From the NCBI GenBank assembly GCA_964543475.1, contig CAZIYJ010000003.1, positions 124,001 through 188,000 on the forward strand: a stretch of 64,000 nt of DNA, given 5' to 3'. Position numbers and translations under genes: made by a program. Below the pieces are notes generated by a model. The model was given only the letters and a program-made list of their open reading frames with translations. It made no database searches and had not been told where the DNA came from. The stretch is from JAYSYM01 sp964543475 (GTDB lineage: Bacteria > Bdellovibrionota > Bdellovibrionia > Bdellovibrionales > JAMPXM01). Shown in pieces: positions 17,982 through 25,672 of the stretch. Position 1 is the stretch's first letter, and every line of letters begins with the position of its first letter.

Positions 17982-18578
17982 ATGGGTTACAATCCAAAAG
18001 ATCATTACTATCACAAAGCCAAAGAGCAAAACTATGCGGCTCGCTCGGTCTTTAAACTTGAAGAGATCGATGCAAAACATAAGTTGTTCAGATCAGGTCA
18101 GAAAGTTTTAGATCTTGGCGCCGCGCCCGGCAGCTGGTCACAGTTTGCTTCAAAGAAGATCGGGGAGAAGGGGCGAATCCTCGGAGTTGATCTTTCGCCA
18201 GTGAATGTGAAACTAAAGAACGCTGAGTTCATTCAAGCTGATCTTCGCGATTTAAATCTTGAGCAGATCTTTGCTGAGCATGGTTTTAATGATCCGTTTG
18301 ATCTAGTGCTCTCAGATATGGCCCCCAAAACAACGGGTATTCGGTTTACTGACCAAGCCCGATCAATGGAGCTTTGTGAATTAGCTCTCGATGTCGCTCG
18401 CCGTTTCTTAAAGCCAGGTGGGCACTTTGTCTGCAAGCTGTTCCATAGCGATGAATTTCAGACCCTCAGAGATGCAATAAAGAAAGATTTTGAGCAGTTT
18501 AATGCGGTTAAACCCGATAGCACTCGAAAGATCAGCAAAGAAATTTTTCTTGTGGGCTTAAAAAAGCGAGCGACTTAA
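17982..18578 (+). CDS. rlmE: 23S rRNA (uridine-2'-O)-methyltransferase RlmE (FtsJ/RrmJ)
   Basis: A 198-residue enzyme that 2'-O-methylates the A-loop uridine of 23S rRNA. SAM motif LDLGAAPGSW is at 44-52, and the K-D-K-E catalytic tetrad is intact: Lys25 (SVFKL), Asp112 (SDMAP), Lys152 (CKLF) and Glu187 (SKEIFL). The N-terminus DHYYHKAKE is characteristic. It is followed by a 34-residue basic protein and pyrophosphatase, all in one direction. Confidence 0.95.
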   Translation: MGYNPKDHYYHKAKEQNYAARSVFKLEEIDAKHKLFRSGQKVLDLGAAPGSWSQFASKKIGEKGRILGVDLSPVNVKLKNAEFIQADLRDLNLEQIFAEHGFNDPFDLVLSDMAPKTTGIRFTDQARSMELCELALDVARRFLKPGGHFVCKLFHSDEFQTLRDAIKKDFEQFNAVKPDSTRKISKEIFLVGLKKRAT

Positions 18579-18636
18579 CCCAGTACTTTAGGTACTGTAG
18601 CCAAAACGAAAACCAAGACGATAACAGGGGGCCATA

Positions 18637-18741
18637 ATGGCAAAGAAAAAAGCGACTAAGAAGAAACGTTCTAAGAATAAACACCATAAAAAAAGACTTC
18701 TTCGTAAGAAGCGTCTTATTAAACAAAAGAAAAGAACTTAA
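18637..18741 (+). CDS. 34-residue, highly basic small protein
   Basis: An ATG with a strong AGGGGG site opens a 34-codon frame ending in TAA. The translation is almost entirely Lys, Arg, His, Leu and Thr (starts MAKKKATKKKRSKNK, ends KQKKRT): more than half its residues are Lys or Arg, with no acidic residues and no cysteine. It lies between rlmE and ppa in the same direction, 58 and 24 bases from them. It could be a nucleic-acid or ribosome-associated peptide. It is short, and lysine codons are easily made by chance in A-rich DNA, but the ribosome site supports it. Confidence 0.6.
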   Translation: MAKKKATKKKRSKNKHHKKRLLRKKRLIKQKKRT

Positions 18742-18765
18742 TTTCTTTTGAAAGAGGTGAGGCCG

Positions 18766-19410
18766 ATGAAGCGCGCAAAAGATTTTTTCCAATGGCGACC
18801 ACATCCCTGGCACGGGATTTCAAGCGGAAGAAATCCTCCACGTGATGTCACGGCCTACATCGAGATCACTCCCGCTGACGGGATGAAATACGAGATCGAC
18901 AAAGAAACAGGCTACTTAAAAGTCGATCGACCTCAACGAACTTCCTCACTTCCTCCCGCACTTTACGGCTTCATTCCGCAAACCTATTGCGGTGACCGCG
19001 TAAAACGCCTGGCTCCAACAGCAAAAAGCGGCGACGGAGATCCATTAGATATCTGTGTCTTAAGCGAAAGACCCATCACCCGAAACGAAGTTTTAGTTCC
19101 AGCTCGCGTGATCGGAGGGCTTCGCATGATTGACCGCGGAGAAGCCGACGACAAGATCATTGCCGTTCTCGAAAGTGATCCTTATTGGGATGACATTAAA
19201 GATCTTAGTGACCTCTCTGAGGTGATTAAGTCTCGGCTGTTTCACTATTTTATGACTTACAAAATGATTCCCGGCGGTAAAGAATCGCCAGTCAAGCTCG
19301 GCACATTTTATAACGTCAAACACGCAGAGAAAGTTATTCGCGCGGCAATGCTCGATTACGAAGAGATGTTTGTCTCAAAAGCTTCGAGAGTAAAAAAGTC
19401 GTCAGACTAG
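18766..19410 (+). CDS. ppa: Inorganic pyrophosphatase, family I
   Basis: A 214-residue cytoplasmic enzyme that hydrolyses pyrophosphate and pulls biosynthetic reactions forward. The signature GDGDPLDICVL holds the metal-binding Asp residues, with YGFIPQTYCGD before it and a KSRLFHYFMTYK region after it. The ATG at 18766 has GAGGTGAGG. An N-terminal extension of about 35 residues precedes the core. It follows the small basic gene by 24 bases and is convergent with glutathione peroxidase. Confidence 0.95.
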   Translation: MKRAKDFFQWRPHPWHGISSGRNPPRDVTAYIEITPADGMKYEIDKETGYLKVDRPQRTSSLPPALYGFIPQTYCGDRVKRLAPTAKSGDGDPLDICVLSERPITRNEVLVPARVIGGLRMIDRGEADDKIIAVLESDPYWDDIKDLSDLSEVIKSRLFHYFMTYKMIPGGKESPVKLGTFYNVKHAEKVIRAAMLDYEEMFVSKASRVKKSSD

Positions 19411-19411
19411 C

Positions 19412-19894
19412 CTAAAGAAGTTTTTCGATTTCTTTTTCTAAATCTTCTGGCTTAGTGTTGGGCGCAAATCTCGCGACAACTTTTCCGGATCGATCAACTA
19501 AGAATTTTGTAAAATTCCATTTGATAGCTTCGGTGCCTAAAATTCCGGGCTGTGAGCTTTTTAGAAAATCAAAGATGGGTGCTGTTTCGCCGCCATTTAC
19601 ATTTACTTTGGCAAAAAGCGGAAAGCTTACGTCGTAATTCATTTTACAGAAATTCTGAATCTCTTGCTCATCGCCAGGTTCTTGTGCCCCAAACTGATTG
19701 CACGGAAATCCTAAAATTTCTAAGCCACGCTCTCTGTATTTGCGATAGAGACCCTCAAGGCCGGTGTATTGCGGAGTGAAGCCACATTTGCTTGCGACGT
19801 TCACCACCAAAAGAACTTTATTCTTGTAAGAGGCGAGAGTGGTTTCGTGACGTTTGATGTCTTGAACAGGAATTGAATAAATGTTTTCAGCCAT
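19412..19894 (-). CDS. Glutathione peroxidase-type thiol peroxidase
   Basis: A 160-residue thioredoxin-fold peroxidase that reduces hydroperoxides. Motifs: VNVASKCGFTPQY with peroxidatic Cys37, GFPCNQFGAQEPG with a second Cys and the Gln of the catalytic triad, and WNFTKF. It is the Cys form, not a selenocysteine one, and may use thioredoxin. It sits 9 bases downstream of the subtilisin gene, so it could be cotranscribed with it. It is convergent with ppa (1-base gap). Confidence 0.93.
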   Translation of the reverse strand: MAENIYSIPVQDIKRHETTLASYKNKVLLVVNVASKCGFTPQYTGLEGLYRKYRERGLEILGFPCNQFGAQEPGDEQEIQNFCKMNYDVSFPLFAKVNVNGGETAPIFDFLKSSQPGILGTEAIKWNFTKFLVDRSGKVVARFAPNTKPEDLEKEIEKLL

Positions 19895-19903
19895 GTCGGT
19901 AGA

Positions 19904-20896
19904 CTACTCACCTAAACTGCTGGTGTAAAGGCTCGACTTAATTTGTGATACCTGCGCGATAACGGGTAGATCGTACATCTGCATAGCGCGTTCAACATTG
20001 AGCATCGAGCTAAAACGAGTTTTGCCAACTAAATCATCGCTATATGTACCCGTTAAACTGATCAGATCAATCACCTCTTTCGGAGTTTTAAGGTCTGCAC
20101 GAGTTAACATAAGTTTTGCCGCAAGAGATGAAGCATTCGCAGTGGCTTGAGAGGTACCCGTCATGCGGCCTCGGCGACCACCAGGAAGTGCCGACAAGAC
20201 TTCTTTTCCTAACGCCGCTGTATCAACTGTGCGTCCACCGTAATTACTTGAAGGCAATATCTGTCCATCTTTGTCATGTGCTGTGACTGATAGAATATTC
20301 GCAAACGGGTAGGCTGCTGGGTAATATTGAAACACGTCGGAGTTTGAACGCTCGTTTCCAGCTGCAGCAATAAAAAGAACTCCTGCCTTTTCAGCTTCTG
20401 CAATTGCTAATCGCTCCTCGGGCACTGCGAATGGACCTCCGCCAGAGTAATTAATAATTTTTGCGCCCATCTTAATTGCATATCGGATAGCTTGTACGCT
20501 GCTCAAAAGATTACTCATGCCGGGTGCGCTTGAGTCGTAGTACTTAAGGATCATGAGCTTGATCTTTTGCTCTCGTTTATCGTCTAAGCCGACAATGATT
20601 CCGGCAATATGAGTGCCGTGACCATTTTCATCTTTCAAACGGCTATTGTGATGAGAAAAATTCCATCCATGGAAATCATCGGCCAATCCATTGGCATCAT
20701 CGTCAATACCGTTACCGGGAATTTCACCCTTATTAATCCATAAATTGTTTTTGATGTCTGGATGCTGAAGATCGGCACCCGTGTCGATCACAGCTACTAT
20801 TACCTCTTCAAGTTCTGATGCGTAGGCCTTTGAAACAAAGCCCATCAGCGTTGTAGCTAGTAATAGTAGGAGAAGAACTCGTAAACTTCTTTTCAT
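19904..20896 (-). CDS. Secreted subtilisin-like serine protease (S8), no propeptide
   Basis: A 330-residue exported protease. The signal peptide (about 1-27, ends AYAS) is followed at once by the catalytic domain: Asp in VIVAVIDTGADL, His in NGHGTHIAG, oxyanion Asn in FIAAAGNERS, and Ser in GTSQATANASS. There is no space for the usual inhibitor_I9-type prodomain. Its ATG overlaps the stop of the RHS-type gene (TAATG), so translation is coupled. A partner function, such as processing a neighbour or its targets, is inferred from this arrangement. Confidence 0.9.
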   Translation of the reverse strand: MKRSLRVLLLLLLATTLMGFVSKAYASELEEVIVAVIDTGADLQHPDIKNNLWINKGEIPGNGIDDDANGLADDFHGWNFSHHNSRLKDENGHGTHIAGIIVGLDDKREQKIKLMILKYYDSSAPGMSNLLSSVQAIRYAIKMGAKIINYSGGGPFAVPEERLAIAEAEKAGVLFIAAAGNERSNSDVFQYYPAAYPFANILSVTAHDKDGQILPSSNYGGRTVDTAALGKEVLSALPGGRRGRMTGTSQATANASSLAAKLMLTRADLKTPKEVIDLISLTGTYSDDLVGKTRFSSMLNVERAMQMYDLPVIAQVSQIKSSLYTSSLGE

Positions 20897-21861
20897 TACT
20901 GCGACCCCATCAATTGTGTAGCGGGTAAGCGTGAAGACCGGATGGAAACTTGCTCGAGAAATTTCTCTCCGCTACTTCCCTTAGAGTAAAAGAAATCAAC
21001 CAGTCTCTTGTTGTTGATTCCTCGACAATTAGTAATTACCTCAGTCTGATTTTTAACTTCAGATTGAGTGTACGTATAAGTCTCATTGCAATCGGGAGAA
21101 ATCCGAACACTCGCCACTTGATCGCGTGAATCATAAGTGATGGATGTTGTCTTTTTCACATCTGAGACTTCAGTTAGGTTGCCAACAGAATCGTAATTGA
21201 AATATAGAGCCTTCCTTGGCCCCGCAAGCGAAATCAGATTTCCCTTTAAAAAGGTCAGGCGCGTCCTTGCGCCCTGATGATCGCCCATAGCATCAACTAG
21301 TTCCACAAGTCGCCCACTGCGAGGGTCGACCTTCAACTTAAGAGATTCCGTTCTCCCGCTTCTGACATCCTTTAAAAATCCATTTTTGTCATAAATGAGA
21401 TTGGCTACCTTGCCTCGCTCATCTTTTACTTCAAGCAACTTTCCTTGTTGATCGAAGGTTTGAATTGTTTGTCCTTCATTAATTAAATGAAACTTTGAAT
21501 TCGACGACACGATCTTCTCTTTGCCGCTTTCATATGTTCTGACAAAGCTCTTAGTTGAAGAGCTCGGTGCTCGTAAGGTATTAGGCGTTAGTTTATAGGT
21601 AACGATTTTTCCGACTCTACATTTGCGGAGTCGAAGTGTAGTTGCATTCAGTATATCTAAAGAGTCTTCGAAGGGAGTGCACCATCCCGCGCCGAGAAGA
21701 CCTCGGTGAAGCGAGCGACTGTTATAGATCATAGCAAGAGAAGTTGATTTATCGCTATAGATAAAGCTTCCCTGACTCAAATCAACTTCAGCAAATGCTG
21801 AGGTATGAAGAAGAGTGGTAGTAGAAGCTGCAATAAGTTTGATTGCGAATTTGTTTTTCAT
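20896..21861 (-). CDS. Small secreted RHS/YD-repeat protein
   Basis: A 321-residue exported protein (signal peptide ending AFA). Residues 25-60 (SFIYSDKSTSLAMIYNSRS..GLLGAGWCTPFED) match the N-terminal region that opens large RHS proteins. YD-type repeats follow (YDKNGFL, YDSVGNLTEVSD, YDSRDQVASV) in a beta-cage-like pattern. The usual long repeat array and toxin tail are absent, so this is a minimal RHS module. Cysteines at the N- and C-ends may pair. It is translationally coupled to the downstream subtilisin. Confidence 0.75.
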   Translation of the reverse strand: MKNKFAIKLIAASTTTLLHTSAFAEVDLSQGSFIYSDKSTSLAMIYNSRSLHRGLLGAGWCTPFEDSLDILNATTLRLRKCRVGKIVTYKLTPNTLRAPSSSTKSFVRTYESGKEKIVSSNSKFHLINEGQTIQTFDQQGKLLEVKDERGKVANLIYDKNGFLKDVRSGRTESLKLKVDPRSGRLVELVDAMGDHQGARTRLTFLKGNLISLAGPRKALYFNYDSVGNLTEVSDVKKTTSITYDSRDQVASVRISPDCNETYTYTQSEVKNQTEVITNCRGINNKRLVDFFYSKGSSGEKFLEQVSIRSSRLPATQLMGSQ

Positions 21862-22025
21862 TGTGACTAACCCCTAGAGCAAGCTTGGGGCCGTCTCGCA
21901 AGCAACCTAGTGCCACTTTGATTGTCTTTAACCGTGCATGTGTAGCCTCGTTGATTGACATAGATAATCGCTTATCAATCAGTCGCAAGTTCCTCACCAA
22001 TTGATTGAAAGTTACAGGTGTGCGA

Positions 22026-22058
22026 ATAAAAAAGGAGTGTCAAAACTTTTGACACTCC
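22026..22058 (-). terminator. Rho-independent terminator after the diguanylate cyclase gene
   Basis: On the minus strand a 12-bp perfect stem (GGAGTGTCAAAA / TTTTGACACTCC around a single-base loop) is followed by a run of T. It lies 28 bases past the cyclase stop and ends that transcript before the RHS operon. Confidence 0.85.
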
Positions 22059-22085
22059 CGGAGTTAAGGCTTTGTTATATGAGGA

Positions 22086-23183
22086 TTAAGCGGCTTTAGG
22101 GACCACACCGGTGTGAGGAGCCACTGTAAAGCGATTACGACCGTTCTGCTTAGATGAATAGAGGGCTTGGTCAGCTCTCTTAGTCCATGACTCAACTGAT
22201 TCGCCATCGAGAAGCTGAGCGATTCCCATTGAGACTGTGAAGCTAAGCTTATGTTCGCCTGTGATGTAGACTTCTTTACGAATTCGGTTCAAGGCTTCTT
22301 CAGCTTTGATGACAGCGTGCTCAAGGGCGTAATCGGGCAGAACTACTGAGAACTCTTCGCCGCCAACTCGTGCGACGAAGTCTGTCGAGCGATGGAAGAG
22401 ACTTTTAAGAGTACCCACGCACTCCTTTAGAATGAAGTCGCCAACATCGTGTCCATAGGTATCGTTGATCTTTTTAAAGTGATCGATATCGAGAGTAAGA
22501 ATTGTAACCGGCGTTTTGCCAATTTCATGTAGTTGCCACTCTTGCTTCACTTTTTCATCAAAGCTCTTGCGATTGTAAGCCTCAGTCAAGTGGTCTACTC
22601 GCATGCTGCGATTGGCTTCGTTGAGCTGCTGCTTGACGACATCGAGATTCTTTTTGATGCCTTTGATGCGTTTTGATCTACGGCGCTCACGGCGCGACTG
22701 ATGCTCAACATAGGTATCAATGAATTCACGGGCCTTAAATTTTACGTCGTTGATTGAATTGGCTTCGACGGCCTCTTTCAAACTATGGAGACTGATTCCA
22801 ATTTCTTTATCTTCGACTTGCTCTGATCGGAAATCTTCACCGAGTTGATCGATGAGGTCCCAAAGTATTCCTCTGAAATCATCGAAGCTCTTTTGAATAT
22901 AAGTGTATTCGTTGACTCGGTATCCAGAGAAGAACTGACGAAACCGGAAAAGAGTTTTCTCTGAATGAGTTTTATCTGGGTTCATCAGCTCTCGTGCAAA
23001 TTCATCGAGATATTCACGAACGCGGCGAACCGGTTGTGCGTCGATTTCAAAAAGATGCTTGTTATAAACGTCGATTAGAAAAAGCAGAGTTGCTCGATCT
23101 TCACTAATATCATCACTCTCACGACCGCTACTCACCGAATCGTATTGGAGTTGCTCAACTAGCTTTTGTACCCACTGTTTCAA
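22086..23183 (-). CDS. Diguanylate cyclase (GGDEF) with helical N-terminal region
   Basis: A 365-residue cytoplasmic enzyme making cyclic di-GMP. The C-terminal GGDEF domain (about 195-350) has LDIDHFKKIND (metal Asp232), an intact GGEEF active site (274-278) and an RSTD inhibitory site (265-268) exactly five residues before it, so product inhibition is expected. The N-terminal 190 residues are helical with a basic coiled-coil segment (RRERRRSKRIKGIKKN) and no known sensor or membrane segment. It starts at TTG, 6 bases after GGAGG. It has its own terminator. Confidence 0.92.
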   Translation of the reverse strand: MKQWVQKLVEQLQYDSVSSGRESDDISEDRATLLFLIDVYNKHLFEIDAQPVRRVREYLDEFARELMNPDKTHSEKTLFRFRQFFSGYRVNEYTYIQKSFDDFRGILWDLIDQLGEDFRSEQVEDKEIGISLHSLKEAVEANSINDVKFKAREFIDTYVEHQSRRERRRSKRIKGIKKNLDVVKQQLNEANRSMRVDHLTEAYNRKSFDEKVKQEWQLHEIGKTPVTILTLDIDHFKKINDTYGHDVGDFILKECVGTLKSLFHRSTDFVARVGGEEFSVVLPDYALEHAVIKAEEALNRIRKEVYITGEHKLSFTVSMGIAQLLDGESVESWTKRADQALYSSKQNGRNRFTVAPHTGVVPKAA

Positions 23184-23366
23184 TCAGGCCTCCTGAACGT
23201 ATCTCTACCTTTGTTCATCGGGAGAAAACGAATTCATTTTGAGTGTTTCGAGGGTAAATGAAGGAATATTCTGTCTCGCCCTTAGTCGAGGTCAAACTGT
23301 CGAAGGTTTGGTACTTCTAGATGGCTGAAATCAGTGATCACTACGTGTCGATTTGGGGCGTCTTCT

Positions 23367-24263
23367 TTATATCCCTAGATTTGACAATGTTATTGCCTGT
23401 AACTTTTCGCCAAAGTTTCGATCGATTGAGAGATTTTTGTCTGGAAGCTCGAAGCTCTTTTCAAAAATTTCAAGAAGACGCATGGGAGTGATGTTCTTTG
23501 AATTCAGTTCCTCAAGCGTCACACCTGAAGTTCTTTTTTCAAGTCTGTTGCCGTCATCTTGAGTGACCAAAGAAGTATGAAAAACTGGAATAGGTCGACT
23601 ACGACCAAGCCATTTGTGAATCGCACGTTGCGGAAGAAGTGATTCGCGAAGATCAGAGCTTCGAACGAGCAAGTCATAGTTGCCGTCGTGGTCATCAATC
23701 GCGCATGCGAAGTGATAGCTTGGGGCAAAAGAGCTGAAGTCAGGGATTCCATTGCCATCAACTGTTTTAGAGGTTCGAGCGACAATAAAATCATCTCGCC
23801 CGGACTCATCGTCCATTTTAAAGCGCCATGCTAGAGTTTCAGAAGCGTCGAATGTTCTGCGACTCATCGTTCGGCAGTGGCCCGAATAGACTATTGAGCT
23901 CGTGTGAGGAGCAGAGGCCATCGTCGAAAGCGCTAGCTGAACTTCTTTTCTTGAACAGTCGCAAGGATAGATTTTTCCTTCTCTAACTCCCTCAACAAAA
24001 CATTGCCAATGCCGTTCTTTAAATTCGCTTTGCAGAAGTTCTAAATCAGCGGTGAGTTGAAGTTCTGAGAGATCTTTTAATTGAAGCGCTCGAGCATCTT
24101 TTTGAACTCGTGGTAGGTCAATATCTTCAAACCGAACAATCCAAGGTGTATTTAACAGTTTTGCAAATTTATGCGAAATCCAGGCCGTTCTCAGATTGCC
24201 GACATGAAACCTTCCGGTAGGAGAAGGGGCGAATCTTACGCCGCCACTTGCGGGACTTTTCAT
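23367..24263 (-). CDS. gluQ: Glutamyl-Q tRNA(Asp) synthetase (GluQRS)
   Basis: A 298-residue paralog of the GluRS catalytic core that activates glutamate and transfers it to queuosine in tRNA(Asp). It has RFAPSPTGRFHVGNLRTA (the HIGH-type site), a zinc site seen in YPCDCSRKEV and YSGHC, and a KMSKS-type NRLEKRT. No anticodon-binding domain is present, as in GluQRS. It starts 3 bases after the zinc-finger/histone-fold gene, so they form an operon. A QueD-like gene elsewhere in the window fits a queuosine-using organism. Confidence 0.93.
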   Translation of the reverse strand: MKSPASGGVRFAPSPTGRFHVGNLRTAWISHKFAKLLNTPWIVRFEDIDLPRVQKDARALQLKDLSELQLTADLELLQSEFKERHWQCFVEGVREGKIYPCDCSRKEVQLALSTMASAPHTSSIVYSGHCRTMSRRTFDASETLAWRFKMDDESGRDDFIVARTSKTVDGNGIPDFSSFAPSYHFACAIDDHDGNYDLLVRSSDLRESLLPQRAIHKWLGRSRPIPVFHTSLVTQDDGNRLEKRTSGVTLEELNSKNITPMRLLEIFEKSFELPDKNLSIDRNFGEKLQAITLSNLGI

Positions 24264-24266
24264 AAA

Positions 24267-24746
24267 CTATTTCTTTAAAAATTCGAAGTCGCGATCCATG
24301 ACTGTCTTCCGACCTTCGGCTCTCGCATTGTCGATTGCACGATCACAGACGATTCGTAAGTGATCAGAAAGAACATCCATCACAGCTTGCGAAGTGTTGT
24401 ATTCAGACCGAGCAAAAACATATTCCTTCAAACGACTTGCGACCACTAGCACGTCTCTAGGAATTTGCGTGTTTGATGATTGAGGCTTTGAAGTGGCAGC
24501 AGTTGCGTAGACTCGGTTTGCAGGCTGCGCTGTTTCTGCAGCTGCCGAAGCTGGGGCTTTCTTTTCAATTGCTCCGGCATCTTTGTGGCGTGCTACCGGG
24601 AGATGACGTTCAAAACAGGGAACCGAGCAAAACACGTAGCCAGTGCGCTGGCCATTGCATGTCGAAACACTGCAAATATAGTAAGAGGAATTGAAGTTGA
24701 TTGATTTTTTGCACGAACTGCATGGACGCCAGACGTTTTCTTGCAT
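24267..24746 (-). CDS. Zinc-finger plus histone-fold protein
   Basis: A 159-residue protein in three parts. Residues 6-54 hold a Cys/His cluster (C9-C12, C25-C30, C40-C44, H48, H54), a zinc-finger pattern able to bind two metals. Residues 55-95 are an Ala/Thr/Pro/Gln linker. Residues 97-159 match a histone fold: helix 1 around VLVVASRLKEYV, the long helix AVMDVLSDHLRIVCDRAIDNARA, then the hallmark EGRKTVMDRDFEFL shared with archaeal histones. Related bacterial histones are known in Bdellovibrio (Bd0055). It probably binds DNA or chromatin-like complexes. It is 3 bases upstream of gluQ, with a structured leader upstream. Confidence 0.75.
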   Translation of the reverse strand: MQENVWRPCSSCKKSINFNSSYYICSVSTCNGQRTGYVFCSVPCFERHLPVARHKDAGAIEKKAPASAAAETAQPANRVYATAATSKPQSSNTQIPRDVLVVASRLKEYVFARSEYNTSQAVMDVLSDHLRIVCDRAIDNARAEGRKTVMDRDFEFLKK

Positions 24747-24754
24747 TTGAACCT

Positions 24755-24797
24755 CACCTCATAAGCGTAGGGAGGTGCGCATTGAGAGTCAATGTGC
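24755..24797 (-). promoter_or_regulatory. Tandem hairpins in the leader of the histone-fold gene, one masking its ribosome site
   Basis: On the minus strand, arm CACCTC (24777-24772) can pair with GAGGTG (24760-24755), which is the ribosome site 8 bases before the ATG at 24746. Directly before it, a 9-bp stem (24797-24789 with 24785-24777, loop GAG, one G-T wobble) forms a second hairpin. The two share base 24777. This arrangement suggests translational control of the gene. Confidence 0.45.
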
Positions 24798-25060
24798 GAG
24801 CTTCTTAAAATCGTCACTAAAGACAGGAATAAGAAATCAAATTGCAGTTATTTCTCAGTAGCGCGATTTCGGTGACACATTTTGTGTGCGGCCTTTTATT
24901 CCGACTTGAGAGCAAGATTGCCTCCGCAAAATGGCACTGGTGTCAAATTTCTCGTAAAAAAATCAACTGAGTTTTTGGAAGTGGAGAATTTTAAGACGAT
25001 ACCTTAAACCTGTTTCTCCAACGCGACATGAAGTTTACGCGACTTTTGGGAGGAAAAATA
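24798..25060. other. Intergenic region between divergent genes, no gene seen
   Basis: Together with the leader of the histone-fold gene this is a 314-base gap. A small hairpin (CACA/TGTG arms near 24876-24888) is visible and the region is A/T-rich toward the plus-strand start, with a GGGAGGAAA ribosome site at its end. No convincing promoter pair or RNA family could be assigned. Confidence 0.4.
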
Positions 25061-25531
25061 ATGAAGACAGTTCGTGCTCTAATATTGACAGCAGCTTTGG
25101 TTTTAACTGCAACAAAGGCGACTGCTGCAGAACAATGCGCAGCCAACATGGCAGAAATTAACACTGCACCAGAAATACAACGTATTTTAGTTTCATTTGG
25201 TGGGCATGAAAATCTCCAAGGTTATTGGAAGTTAAGCGGACTTGCTGGTAGTTTCGTTCAGGCGAAAGTTAAATTCGAAAATATGGAAACCAGTTTTTGG
25301 ACTACCTATAATAAAGATGCTCCAAGCCAGATCAGTGTTTGTGCGGGTGAAGATCAGCAAACTTTGAAACTTGAGGTCATTAATCCTTTAGATCCAAATA
25401 ACAAAATTATGTATATACGTTCGGTAGAAGGTAACCCAGATCGTTTAATGATTTCAGCTCATGCGTCGAAATGGAAGTTTGTGAAATTCAAGCGAGTTCA
25501 ATCGATTCAACAGGCAAAACTGGAAGACTAG
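25061..25531 (+). CDS. Secreted protein of unknown function
   Basis: A 156-residue exported protein. The ATG at 25061 is 6 bases after GGGAGG and opens a clear signal peptide ending ATKATA. The mature protein has few cysteines (QCAAN and VCAGED), many Lys and Glu, and beta-like stretches with W/F. No family recognised. A strong terminator follows within 30 bases, so it is a single-gene transcript. Confidence 0.7.
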   Translation: MKTVRALILTAALVLTATKATAAEQCAANMAEINTAPEIQRILVSFGGHENLQGYWKLSGLAGSFVQAKVKFENMETSFWTTYNKDAPSQISVCAGEDQQTLKLEVINPLDPNNKIMYIRSVEGNPDRLMISAHASKWKFVKFKRVQSIQQAKLED

Positions 25532-25558
25532 AAACTAACTAGAATAGTCGTGATTTAT

Positions 25559-25588
25559 AAAGGAGGCTCAACTGCCTCCTTTTTTATT
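25559..25588 (+). terminator. Rho-independent terminator
   Basis: A 7-bp stem (AGGAGGC / GCCTCCT) with a 6-base loop is followed by TTTTT ATTT. It lies 30 bases after the secreted-protein stop and ends that single-gene transcript. Confidence 0.85.
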
Positions 25589-25672
25589 TGGGTCACTGAT
25601 GACTGGGCTAATGGCTTGTCATAGACCTCACGTCAATAGACGTAGCGACTGTCGAGACTTATTCTTTTATTT

